In this document: piece after piece, positions 15,278 through 23,020 of the stretch
How positions within the stretch are numbered: position 1 is the first letter of the stretch
How the letters are laid out: each line of letters begins with the position of its first letter
From: Phycisphaerae bacterium
GTDB lineage: Bacteria; Planctomycetota; Phycisphaerae; Sedimentisphaerales; Anaerobacaceae
Direction of reading: 5' to 3'
Assembly: GCA_012744475.1 (NCBI GenBank)
Contig: JAAYBV010000053.1
Coordinates: 1-64,000, forward strand
Length of the DNA stretch: 64,000 nucleotides
Translations under genes and position numbers: made by a program
Notes under the pieces: model-generated
Seen by the model: only the letters and a program-made list of their open reading frames with translations
Database searches by the model: none
Told to the model about the DNA's origin: nothing

Positions 15278-17715
15278 GCCCACACCAGCCCCATGTTCTT
15301 CAGGTGACCTTCCACCTTTTCGCTGAACGCTTCAACCTCCCGTTCCAGTTCGGGCAGTGGTCGGGCGTAGCGTTCTTCCAGTTCCGTAACCCGACCGGCA
15401 AGTTGCTGTGCCAGTCGCTGGACCTCGCCCTCGATGGCGGTCTGGATGGAGGCGAGCCACTTGTCTTCGACGACCAGCGTCTTGATCTCGGCCTCGCTGA
15501 GCTTGGGGTACTTGGCCAGCACCTGCTTGTCGAGTTCTTCCTGCAAATCCTTGACGGCCTTCTTCGCAAGCGATTCGGCATCGAGCAGTTGGGCGCACGT
15601 CTCCAGGGCCTCGCGTTCGTCGGCGAACTCAGGATCGTCGCCGATCTCGTTGAGCCGGGCGTTGACGCCGGTCTTGCTGGCCTTGCCCTTATCGTTGGTG
15701 GCGTCTTCGAGCAACCCCTCTTCGCCCGTGTTCTCCTCGACGAACTCCTCCAGCATGCGCATCGCCTCGTCGAGCCTGGCCTGGGCCTCGTCGATGGCGG
15801 CCTGCTCTCTGACGAAGTAGCGGGCGACGATCAGGGCCGGTGGCAGCAGGTCCATCTTGTACTTCTTGCGTTTGACCGTCAGGTCCGGCGTCTCCTTGAT
15901 CTTCCGCTCCTTGTCGTCGATGACGGCACGGGGCTGGGCCGCTTCTACCCACCCATCGGCGGCGATCAGGTAGACGTCGTCCTGCATCACCTCGGCCCAG
16001 TAGTCCATCAGCCGCTGGTACACATCGTACCGGTCGAGCAAGGGAACATCGGCGAAGCGGACGAGCAGGTCTTCCGACAGCCTGTGGATCACTTCCTTGG
16101 GCTTATCGTTGACCTTCAGCCCTTTCAGGAGCAGCTCATGGGCCTTGCGCCACTTGGCGTAGAGGGCAGCGACCCTGGCGGCATAGGCCTTGAACTCGTC
16201 ATGATCGCCGATAGTGGCCTTGACCTTCTGCGTTTCGACGCGCGGCTCGCAATAGCCCTTGCGGCCGTTGTTCTTGAACAGGGCCTTCCGCAGGGAGGGG
16301 AACACCAACCAGTACACCTCCAGGGCGTCGATGTCGCAGTTGGGGATGCCGCCGTTGAGGTGGGCATCGAGATCGTGCAGGTCCTCCGGCTCGGACGGGT
16401 CGATGTAGCGCGGAATGTTGAGGTTGTAGTCGTTGGCCGGACTGGCGATCTCGGCCACGGGGACCATGCGCGAATAGCGCGCCAACTCCCGCTGGTGGTT
16501 GAACACATCGACGATCCTGTGGATGTCCTGGGCGCGGAGGCGGTTCTTGTTACCGTCCTTGACGAAGCCCTTGGAGGCGTCGATCATGAAGATGCCGGTG
16601 CGGGCGTGGGCGTTCTCCTTGTCGATGATGACGATGCAGGCGGGGATGCCTGTACCATAGAAGAGGTTGGCGGGCAGGCCGATGATCCCCTTGATGAGGC
16701 CGCGATGGATGAGGTTGCGGCGGATGTCGGCTTCCTTATTGCCGCGAAAGAGGACGCCATGCGGCAGGATGATCGCGCCCTTGCCCTTGCTCTTGAGCGA
16801 TTTTATCAGGTGCAGCAGGAAGGCATAGTCGCCGTTCTTGGCCGGCGGGACGCCGTACTCGAAGCGGCCAAACTCGTCGTTGGTGGGATTGAGACCATTG
16901 GACCAGGCCTTGGACGAGAACGGCGGATTGGCGACGGCAAAGTCAAACGTCTTCAGTCCGCGATCCGTTGTGAAGTGCGGCGCGGCCAGCGTATTGCCCC
17001 GCCACAGGTCGGCCGTCGGATGGCCGTGCAGGATCATGTTCATCCGGGCCAAGGCCCAGGTGGCGACGTCCATCTCCTGCCCGTAGATCGTGATGCGGCG
17101 TGGCGCTTCGTCGGCGGCCTTGAGCAGCAGCGAGCCGGAGCCGCAAGTCGGGTCGTAGATGGTATCGCTGGGCTGGGTCTGCGGGCCGACGCCGACGACC
17201 TTGGCCATGATCCGCGAGACCTCGGCGGGCGTGTAGAACTGGCCTTTGCTCTTGCCGCTCTCCGTGGCGAAGTGCCGCATGAGGTACTCGTAGGCGTCGC
17301 CAAGCAGATCGTCGCCCTCGGCCCGATTGGCGCGAAAGTCCAGGCCGTCGAAGATCGCCACGAGCTTGGAGAGGCGGTCAACCATGTCCTTGCCGCTTCC
17401 GAGCTTGTCTTCGGCGTTGAAGTCGGCCTGGTCGATGACACCCTTGAGATCGTTGGCCTCGGCGAGCTTGCCGATGATCTTGTTGATCTTATCGCCGATC
17501 TCCTTGTCGCCCTTGAGCTTGACCATGTCGGCAAAGCCGCCGCCTTTGGGCACGTCAATGACGGCGTCGCTCTTGCCGGCGTACTTGTCCGAGACGTACT
17601 TCATGAACAGCAGCGTCAGGATGTAGTCCTTGTACTGCGAGGCATCCATGCCGCCGCGCAGCTCGTCGCAGCTTTGCCACAGCGAGCTGTACAGTTGTGA
17701 TTTCTTCAGAGCCAT
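15274..17715 (-). CDS. hsdM: Type I restriction-modification methyltransferase subunit M
   Basis: An 813-residue N6-adenine methyltransferase subunit. It has the N-terminal HsdM helical domain ('QLYSSLWQSCDELRGGMDAS'), AdoMet motif DPTCGSGS (188-195) and catalytic NPPF (263-266). The C-terminal third is a long charged helical extension (from about 640), so it is longer than classical HsdM. The ATG at 17715 follows RBS GGAAGG. It is the first gene of the defence cluster, and the cluster promoter should lie in 17716-17778, where I see no strong consensus. Confidence 0.93.
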   Translation of the reverse strand: MALKKSQLYSSLWQSCDELRGGMDASQYKDYILTLLFMKYVSDKYAGKSDAVIDVPKGGGFADMVKLKGDKEIGDKINKIIGKLAEANDLKGVIDQADFNAEDKLGSGKDMVDRLSKLVAIFDGLDFRANRAEGDDLLGDAYEYLMRHFATESGKSKGQFYTPAEVSRIMAKVVGVGPQTQPSDTIYDPTCGSGSLLLKAADEAPRRITIYGQEMDVATWALARMNMILHGHPTADLWRGNTLAAPHFTTDRGLKTFDFAVANPPFSSKAWSNGLNPTNDEFGRFEYGVPPAKNGDYAFLLHLIKSLKSKGKGAIILPHGVLFRGNKEADIRRNLIHRGLIKGIIGLPANLFYGTGIPACIVIIDKENAHARTGIFMIDASKGFVKDGNKNRLRAQDIHRIVDVFNHQRELARYSRMVPVAEIASPANDYNLNIPRYIDPSEPEDLHDLDAHLNGGIPNCDIDALEVYWLVFPSLRKALFKNNGRKGYCEPRVETQKVKATIGDHDEFKAYAARVAALYAKWRKAHELLLKGLKVNDKPKEVIHRLSEDLLVRFADVPLLDRYDVYQRLMDYWAEVMQDDVYLIAADGWVEAAQPRAVIDDKERKIKETPDLTVKRKKYKMDLLPPALIVARYFVREQAAIDEAQARLDEAMRMLEEFVEENTGEEGLLEDATNDKGKASKTGVNARLNEIGDDPEFADEREALETCAQLLDAESLAKKAVKDLQEELDKQVLAKYPKLSEAEIKTLVVEDKWLASIQTAIEGEVQRLAQQLAGRVTELEERYARPLPELEREVEAFSEKVEGHLKNMGLVWA

Positions 17716-17778
17716 CCAGCGCCTTCCCAAGGGACCTCCGCTGCCGCACATTTCGGCTTACCCTCCGTCGCCGAAGCG

Positions 17779-18168
17779 GTGGTCGCTACCCGCATACCGA
17801 CTTCTCTGCCATATCGCGACCTCTCAGAGTACCTCGCGTATGGGATTTGGCCGAGCCCTGAGGTTAGTATCGGCAGAAACGCCCCAGAAATCCAATCGTT
17901 TCTGGACCTTTGGCCCGAGTACGCCCAGCCGGTCCTCCAGACGGGCCGGCCACGGAAGGACACCGACCTGTCGAGCACGATGGAGAACCTGCTGGCCGCC
18001 GAATCGCCCACCGACCAGGAGCGGCTGCTCCAACTGATCCACAAGCACGGGGAAGCGAAGGTCATGGAGGCCCTACGGAAGAGCCCCGTCCCCCAAGAGC
18101 GGTACGGATCGCCGCCTGCCGACTTGACTCGCTCCGACGAATCCGCGATAATGGCGACAGGACACTGA
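17779..18168 (+). CDS. Hypothetical protein of the element backbone
   Basis: A 129-residue protein divergent from hsdM. The C-terminal half is helical ('LLAAESPTDQERLLQLIHKH'); the N-terminus is Pro-rich. I recognise no domain. It is followed after 12 bp by a damaged gene, and the two may be parts of one decayed phage-type gene. A later start is possible. Confidence 0.4.
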   Translation: MVATRIPTSLPYRDLSEYLAYGIWPSPEVSIGRNAPEIQSFLDLWPEYAQPVLQTGRPRKDTDLSSTMENLLAAESPTDQERLLQLIHKHGEAKVMEALRKSPVPQERYGSPPADLTRSDESAIMATGH

Positions 18169-18180
18169 GGAAGTACGGTT

Positions 18181-18797
18181 ATGAAGAAATCCAGCGGACG
18201 TTCGGCCACCAATACAGCCAAGCTGTTGGAGCGGATGTTTTTAGGGGCATTGCAGGCGGCCAGAGGATTGAGGAACCCGGCGGAGGCGAAGGCCGCCGAG
18301 AAGGCATGGCTGGACCTGGGGCGCAAGCAAGGCCTGGATACGGAGAAGGTGTTGAAGCTCCTGGAGCGCAGGAGCGCGCAGCGCCGCCAGGAGAACGGCC
18401 TTGGCTTCCTGCCCGTGGTGGACGAAGGCAGTACCACGAGATCGACGTCGGTGGCATCCCAGTCGAGCAGCAAGCCAGAGGCCAACCCTCCAAACCCGTA
18501 GCGCCCCGTGACATCGTCGACTACGTCCGCCGCCATTTCCGCGTCCCCGTCAAGGGCAAGGCGACCCACCGGCCCAAGATGCGGGCCGGTTGGTTCGATC
18601 CGCACGCCGTCGGCATCCGCCTGGTCGACCGGCAGCAACTGGGGACCGCCATCCACGAGCTGGGTCACTACATCGACTGGCACCTGGAGGAGCGCTGGAG
18701 CAAAAAGCCCCCGTCGGCGGCGATCCGCAAGGAACTGCTCGAACTGGGCAAGGCCCTCTACGGCAAGAGGAAACCGCCCGGCGGCTACTCACCGTAG
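18181..18797 (+). pseudogene. Frameshifted, truncated fragment with HELGHY peptidase motif
   Basis: Frame 1 reads 'MKKSSGRSATNTAKLLERMF' to about 18427; the homologous continuation ('RQYHEIDVGGIPVEQQ', 'DIVDYVRRHFRVPVKG') is in another frame up to 18797 and contains HELGHYIDWH, a zincin motif. Such a segment is normal inside very large phage or plasmid polyproteins, where it continues with a GYxAEGWAEF block; here it stops at GGYSP. So it looks like a decayed piece of a larger protein with one frameshift. A sequencing error is the alternative for the shift but not for the early stop. Confidence 0.6.
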
Positions 18798-19279
18798 ACA
18801 ATAGGACAATAGATAGACATTTGGACTGAACATACTCACCAGACCGCCCATACCCAATAGACGCTCCAATGACTCTACTCGCCGGAGAATGCCCAACTGC
18901 TTGATCCGACACGAGTTCACGGACCTGCGGGCAGCCTGACGTCATACGCGAGTTTCTCGCGGCTCTCCTTGTCGAGAAGTGTGAGCCTGAACGCGCAGAC
19001 CGACCCCAACAACAACAGAACATGGAGCACGTGTTTCATGGTCGCCTCCTTTGGGGGCCCTACCAGTCATTGAGGAATGGAGCCCGCTCCAGGAACTGTC
19101 GGCGTTCGTGGGCCAGGACTTGAGCGATTCCGTCCGGCTGGCGGGCAGAGCCGAACGGGGGTAGAATGGGGCCATGCCTGATTGCACAACACACACGCGA
19201 CGATTCACGGGCGGCTGGGCTCTCGGGCCCTGGGCGTGCAACCCTGGCAAGGCCGCCCTCCTCTTTTGCCGAATTGCAC
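18798..19279. other. Gene-poor stretch between pseudogene and 238-residue gene
   Basis: A 482-bp stretch with only one plausible short gene (18917-19039, minus). A plus-strand frame continues upstream of the next gene from 19166, but its first 38 residues look non-coding. I see no clear promoter, hairpin or repeat. Confidence 0.5.
18917..19039 (-). CDS. Possible small secreted or membrane peptide, 40 residues
   Basis: The ATG at 19039 follows a full GGAGG 5 bp away. The product begins with a short basic-hydrophobic signal-like stretch (MKHVLHVLLLLGSVCAFRL) and ends with a charged tail. It may be a tiny element-encoded membrane peptide, or chance. No similarity is recognised. Confidence 0.35.
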   Translation of the reverse strand: MKHVLHVLLLLGSVCAFRLTLLDKESREKLAYDVRLPAGP

Positions 19280-19996
19280 ATGAAGACCAAGAACCTTGTT
19301 CAAGATCTACGGGCGCTCTCTTGCCAAGTGAAGAGCTGGCTGGACGCGCGACATAAGGCTGGCGAAATCGTCTGCGGCCGGGACCGGGACCGCCTGACCT
19401 TCCTGCTGACGACGAAGGATGCGTTTGAGCGCGTGTACGTGGCCCTGCTACTGGACCACGGGCACGCCGCCGAAGCTTTCAAGCAACTGTATGACGCCAT
19501 TGTCGCCTCGCTGTCGCAGTCAGAGATCGACGATCCGCAGGGATGGGCGGACACAGTACTTTCCTCGTGTCGCGATCTGATGTTGCGATGTCACGGCCTT
19601 GCGAAGGAGATGGAGGCCGAACCGCCGCGCGGGGGTAAGGCGGTATTGACGGAAAGCCGGTGTGAACACACGGAAGACTTTGCGAGCGTTACGTGGTATG
19701 GATCTGATTTTCAATTCAACCCAACGCAAGCTCGGTGCGTCGGGGTCTTATGGCGTGCATGGCAGCGCCTCGCCGATCGTGCGCCGGCGGTTCATCAACG
19801 CACCATTCGCGACGAGATCGAGTCCCAGAACGCAGACTTTCGGCTGGCTCACGTCTTTCGTTCCGCGGGTGTCATGCACCCCGCGTGGGGTACAATGATT
19901 CACAGCGCCGGCGGCGGACGGTTCTACCTGGACAAGCCCGTCAACACGGAGTCCCTGAAGGGACGGTCGAAGCGTAAGACGATCCGCCGAAAATAA
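19280..19996 (+). CDS. Hypothetical element protein, possible winged-helix C-terminus
   Basis: A 238-residue protein. Residues 1-110 are helical ('LRALSCQVKSWLDARHKAGE', 'AFERVYVALLLDHGHAAEAF'). The C-terminal part, starting 'YGSDFQFNPTQARCVGVLWR', resembles the winged-helix-like domain of hypothetical proteins carried on planctomycete integrative elements. The stop is followed by the small HTH gene. The role is unknown; DNA binding is a guess from the C-terminal pattern. Confidence 0.6.
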   Translation: MKTKNLVQDLRALSCQVKSWLDARHKAGEIVCGRDRDRLTFLLTTKDAFERVYVALLLDHGHAAEAFKQLYDAIVASLSQSEIDDPQGWADTVLSSCRDLMLRCHGLAKEMEAEPPRGGKAVLTESRCEHTEDFASVTWYGSDFQFNPTQARCVGVLWRAWQRLADRAPAVHQRTIRDEIESQNADFRLAHVFRSAGVMHPAWGTMIHSAGGGRFYLDKPVNTESLKGRSKRKTIRRK

Positions 19997-20086
19997 GTCC
20001 CCGCCACAGCGAAATCACGTCGAATCCCGGAATAATCCCGGTTTCAACCACAGTTTCGACACACCCCGACTTGCTATGGTTGTAGC

Positions 20087-20338
20087 ATGTCGAATACATC
20101 AACTGACACTTTGATCGGTCTGAATAGCCTGTCGAACCGCATGGGCCTTCCGATGCGGTGGTTGAAACAGGAAGCACTCAATGGGCGACTGCCTCACATT
20201 CGGGCAGGACGTCGGCTCCTGTTCAATCCGCGCGCCGTAGAGAGATTTCTTTCCAATCGCGCTGCACACGAAGGTCTGCAATCTTGCGCCGAGCGAGCCG
20301 GTCGACGAAAGGAGAACCTATGCACCACCCGGCCATAA
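20087..20338 (+). CDS. Helix-turn-helix (excisionase/MerR-like) DNA-binding protein
   Basis: An 83-residue protein with a HTH_17-type pattern: 'GLNSLSNRMGLPMRWLKQEA' then 'NGRLPHIRAGRRLLFNPRAV'. It corresponds to a winged HTH in which a recognition helix is followed by a beta wing (IRAGRRLLFN), as in Xis-like directionality factors and MerR relatives. It precedes the RepA-like gene on the same strand, so a replication or excision regulator is likely. The region 20339-20497 after it holds no other gene. Confidence 0.75.
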   Translation: MSNTSTDTLIGLNSLSNRMGLPMRWLKQEALNGRLPHIRAGRRLLFNPRAVERFLSNRAAHEGLQSCAERAGRRKENLCTTRP

Positions 20339-20497
20339 AAAAGGCCGTTCGGGCGGGCACCCGGGGACGGCCAAGAGAAACAGGACGAAACGACCGTACC
20401 ACCTTGCCCCCGCCGAGTCAACCCCCTACGCCCGCAAGCTCTCGCCGCGCCGCGATCGCACGTTGCCCGCGCGGCCCTTGGTCCAGGAGGCGCGCCC

Positions 20498-22030
20498 ATG
20501 ATCCTCAACGTCCCCCACGACGAAGCTGCTGAAGCGGCGGTGCTCGGCTCGATGATCGTGGATTCGCGATGCATCCCCGCCGTACTCGCAAGCGGGCTGT
20601 CAGTAGAGGATTTTTACCTTTCTGAACATAGGGAAATCTTCGCCGCCATCCTTTCCGCACACGATCGCATCCAATCGAACGGCGACGGCCACGTGGACGG
20701 CCTGCTCGTGCGCGAAGAATTGGAGCGTCGCAAGACGTTGGACAAAATTGGCGGCACGGACTACTTACAGCAAGTCACGGACACGGTCCCATCGGCGGCC
20801 AACATTGGGTACTACGCGGGCATCGTCCGGGACCGCCACGTCCGACGTCTGATGCTCGCTGCTGGCGAGAAACTGTTGCGGGGCGCTACCGATCTGGCAC
20901 AGGACGTCGGCGAAGAGGTGGCAGGCGCTCGTATGGATTTGGCTGAGATCGTGAGCCCCCAACACGACACCGCGCCCAACATTGAAATCATCAACGCCGC
21001 AACGTGGCTGACGTCCGAGCCACCCGCGTGCGACCAGATTCTCGCGGATACGGTCGATCGTGGCGACAAAACGGCGATCATTGGATCAAGCAAACTACGC
21101 AAAAGCTTCTTTCTCCTTCAACTGGCTCTATCCATCGCCAGTGGTAGGGATTTTCTTGGATGGTCCGTGCCGCAGTTCCGGCGTGTGTTACTTGTCCAAT
21201 TGGAAGTCCAACAGCATCACTTTCACCGCCGTGTCCGGCGGATGGCGGCGGCTCTGGAGCTGACGCCGGAGGACCTTGAAGACCGCTTACTCATCATCAA
21301 TGCGCGCGGTCTTGGCCTGTCCGGCGCCGCCGGGATTGAGGCGATTCGGGCCACCGTCGAACCATTCATGCCGGAGCTGATCGGCTTTGACCCGTTGTAC
21401 AAGCTCGCTACGGGGGCGGAGAACGCCGCCGAGGATATGAAGGTAATTCTTGGTCTCTTTGACCAAGTGACAGAGCAGACCGGAGCGGCGGTCCTCTACG
21501 TCCATCACGATGCCAAGGGATTCTCCGGCGACAGGGACATCCGGGACCGGGGAGCGGGCTCCAACGTCCTCAGCCGGGATTACGACGCGGCCTTTGCCCT
21601 GACCCCGCACTCAGTCGAGGACGATGCCGTCGTCGTCGAGACCCTGTTGCGGAACTACGCGCCCCAGCAGCCGATGACTATTGGCTGGGTAAATGACCTG
21701 AACGGCGGCTACTGCTTCGGCCCCCGCCCTGACCTGGCGGCGACAAAAAAAACCAGCACGACCGCTCGGGCGAAGGATAACGTCTCGTTCGAGACATGCC
21801 ATCCCATCGCCCTACAGTTGGTGAAGGCTGGCCCCATGCTGATCGGCGAATTTAAGGACATTCTGAGAGAGAAGACCGGCGTCGGTCAGAAGCGAATCGA
21901 CAGGTACGTTCGATGGGCGTTGACCAAGGGCGAAGAGCCTCTGGACGTGCTTGAGCAACGATCTAAAGGCAGGCATGAAAAACGGATCGGAACGCCAACC
22001 CAAATTCAACGTTTGCGGGAACAAGAATGA
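20498..22030 (+). CDS. RepA-like ATPase with DnaB N-terminal domain
   Basis: A 510-residue protein. Residues 1-125 match the DnaB helicase N-terminal domain ('DEAAEAAVLGSMIVDSRCIP', 'GGTDYLQQVTDTVPSAAN'). Residues 185-400 form a RecA-type (AAA_25/RepA) ATPase with Walker A GSSKLRKS (196-203) and Walker B 'LIGFDPLY'; 'AVLYVHHDAKGFSGDRD' is the RepA motif that follows. The C-terminus is a winged-helix-like region. The combination suggests an element replication helicase, supported by the iteron-like repeats directly downstream. The Walker A has SSK where the usual form is (A/P)xK. Confidence 0.8.
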   Translation: MILNVPHDEAAEAAVLGSMIVDSRCIPAVLASGLSVEDFYLSEHREIFAAILSAHDRIQSNGDGHVDGLLVREELERRKTLDKIGGTDYLQQVTDTVPSAANIGYYAGIVRDRHVRRLMLAAGEKLLRGATDLAQDVGEEVAGARMDLAEIVSPQHDTAPNIEIINAATWLTSEPPACDQILADTVDRGDKTAIIGSSKLRKSFFLLQLALSIASGRDFLGWSVPQFRRVLLVQLEVQQHHFHRRVRRMAAALELTPEDLEDRLLIINARGLGLSGAAGIEAIRATVEPFMPELIGFDPLYKLATGAENAAEDMKVILGLFDQVTEQTGAAVLYVHHDAKGFSGDRDIRDRGAGSNVLSRDYDAAFALTPHSVEDDAVVVETLLRNYAPQQPMTIGWVNDLNGGYCFGPRPDLAATKKTSTTARAKDNVSFETCHPIALQLVKAGPMLIGEFKDILREKTGVGQKRIDRYVRWALTKGEEPLDVLEQRSKGRHEKRIGTPTQIQRLREQE

Positions 22031-22040
22031 GACCCGGTCT

Positions 22041-22171
22041 TAGAATCGGCAGAGTCGACAATAGACTCGGCAAGCGCTTGCCGACTCTAAGGAGTCTTAG
22101 ACTTCCCCCCCTTTAGGGGGGGAGAGTCTACCGACTCTATCCGCGACCTCAAAACTCCGTTGCCGACTCTA
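22041..22171. repeat. Iteron-like repeats and inverted repeats, possible element origin
   Basis: Three direct copies of CCGACTCTA (22081, 22131, 22163) and related inverted copies (AGAGTCGAC near 22051, TAGACTCGG at 22062) lie within 130 bp. TAGACTCGGCAAG/CTTGCCGACTCTA makes a near-perfect inverted repeat (22062-22089), and CCCCCCTTTAGGGGGG forms another hairpin (22106-22121). The region follows the RepA-like gene. Such a layout suits a replication origin or autoregulatory operator. It is inference from sequence pattern. Confidence 0.6.
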
Positions 22172-22205
22172 AAACTGGTGAGCAGTAGAAACAGGGGGAT
22201 CGAGA

Positions 22206-22430
22206 ATGTACTGGTTGCGATACGAATGGACGTGCAGTCGTTGCCGGGCGGTCGAAATGGTCGAGCACGACATCCTGCACGACAACCCCCAATATCCCAA
22301 GAGCTGGCAGGTGGCGAAAATTGGCCAGGAGAGGAAGCTTCTGTGCGGCCGTTGCGTCGAAGCGCTTTTGCTGGCACTGAACGGCCAGCAGGAACGGGTG
22401 CCGGTCGTTGGCGCCGGGGGCGAATCATAG
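22206..22430 (+). CDS. Small zinc-ribbon-like protein
   Basis: A 74-residue protein with two CxxC pairs ('CSRC' at residues 10-13 and 'CGRC' at 47-50) about 34 residues apart, consistent with a small zinc ribbon. The rest is helical. It lies between the repeat region and the excisionase-like gene. No function is recognised; nucleic acid binding is possible. Confidence 0.55.
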   Translation: MYWLRYEWTCSRCRAVEMVEHDILHDNPQYPKSWQVAKIGQERKLLCGRCVEALLLALNGQQERVPVVGAGGES

Positions 22431-22548
22431 AGAATCCAATCGAGAAGGAACGTGACATGAATGGTAGACAATCGTTGACATCGAGGAAGCTGGCCGAACG
22501 CCAGGGGTAGCGTGCCGCCGCGTCAGGCAAAACGAAGGAGCAAGACAA

Positions 22549-22851
22549 GTGAACATCTACAAACCTATCGCAGACCCCGCGCCGGAGCCGCTGCTGGTCA
22601 ATGCGAAGCAGGCGGGCCGAATGTTGAGCGTGTGCGAACGTACGATCTTCAATCTGGTCGGGCGGGGCGAGCTGAGGCCGATTCGCATCGGCAAGAGCAT
22701 TCGGTTCTCGATCGAAGACCTCAAGGCGTGGATCGCGCGACAGCAGAACAAATCTCAAAACCCGAAAGATTGTCTTAGACTTGGCGTCGGACGAAAAGTA
22801 CAATATGAGTATGGCGAAGACCAGAGCACGCATGGGAAGGCCGCCGATTGA
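22549..22851 (+). CDS. Excisionase-like HTH_17 protein
   Basis: A 100-residue protein starting at GTG with RBS GAAGGAG. 'LLVNAKQAGRMLSVCERTIF' then 'NLVGRGELRPIRIGKSIRFS' and 'IEDLKAWIARQQ' is the canonical HTH_17/Xis arrangement: a helix-turn-helix with a short wing. The gene lies 440 bp upstream of the integrase and overlaps the RHH-like gene, so it is the likely directionality factor for excision. Confidence 0.85.
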   Translation: MNIYKPIADPAPEPLLVNAKQAGRMLSVCERTIFNLVGRGELRPIRIGKSIRFSIEDLKAWIARQQNKSQNPKDCLRLGVGRKVQYEYGEDQSTHGKAAD

Positions 22852-23020
22852 CCCGAAAGACCTGCGGGGACGCCGGGTGACACTTCGGTTCACCACGGCG
22901 GAGTTCCGGCAGTTGGCGCGGGACGCGAAGCTGGCGGGAGTGGCCGTAGGCGAGTTCCTCAGGCAGTGTTGGCGAAAGGAGCACGATCGTGGCGACGGTT
23001 GCGAGAACGAAATCAGGTAG
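22805..23020 (+). CDS. Small RHH-like or mobilisation-type protein
   Basis: A 71-residue protein. 'RGRRVTLRFTTAEFRQLARD' followed by 'AKLAGVAVGEFLRQCW' resembles a ribbon-helix-helix unit as in relaxosome accessory proteins (MobC-like). It overlaps both the excisionase gene and the integrase start, so the three are co-translated. A TTG at 22781 could also start it. It may assist recombination or conjugative transfer. Confidence 0.65.
   Translation: MSMAKTRARMGRPPIDPKDLRGRRVTLRFTTAEFRQLARDAKLAGVAVGEFLRQCWRKEHDRGDGCENEIR

Noticed and set aside
15190-17700. 836-codon plus-strand open frame opposite hsdM
   Set aside because: It is the antisense of hsdM, whose motifs DPTCGSGS and NPPF are in the other frame. 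The antisense product has no recognisable domain and follows the codon bias of the sense gene.
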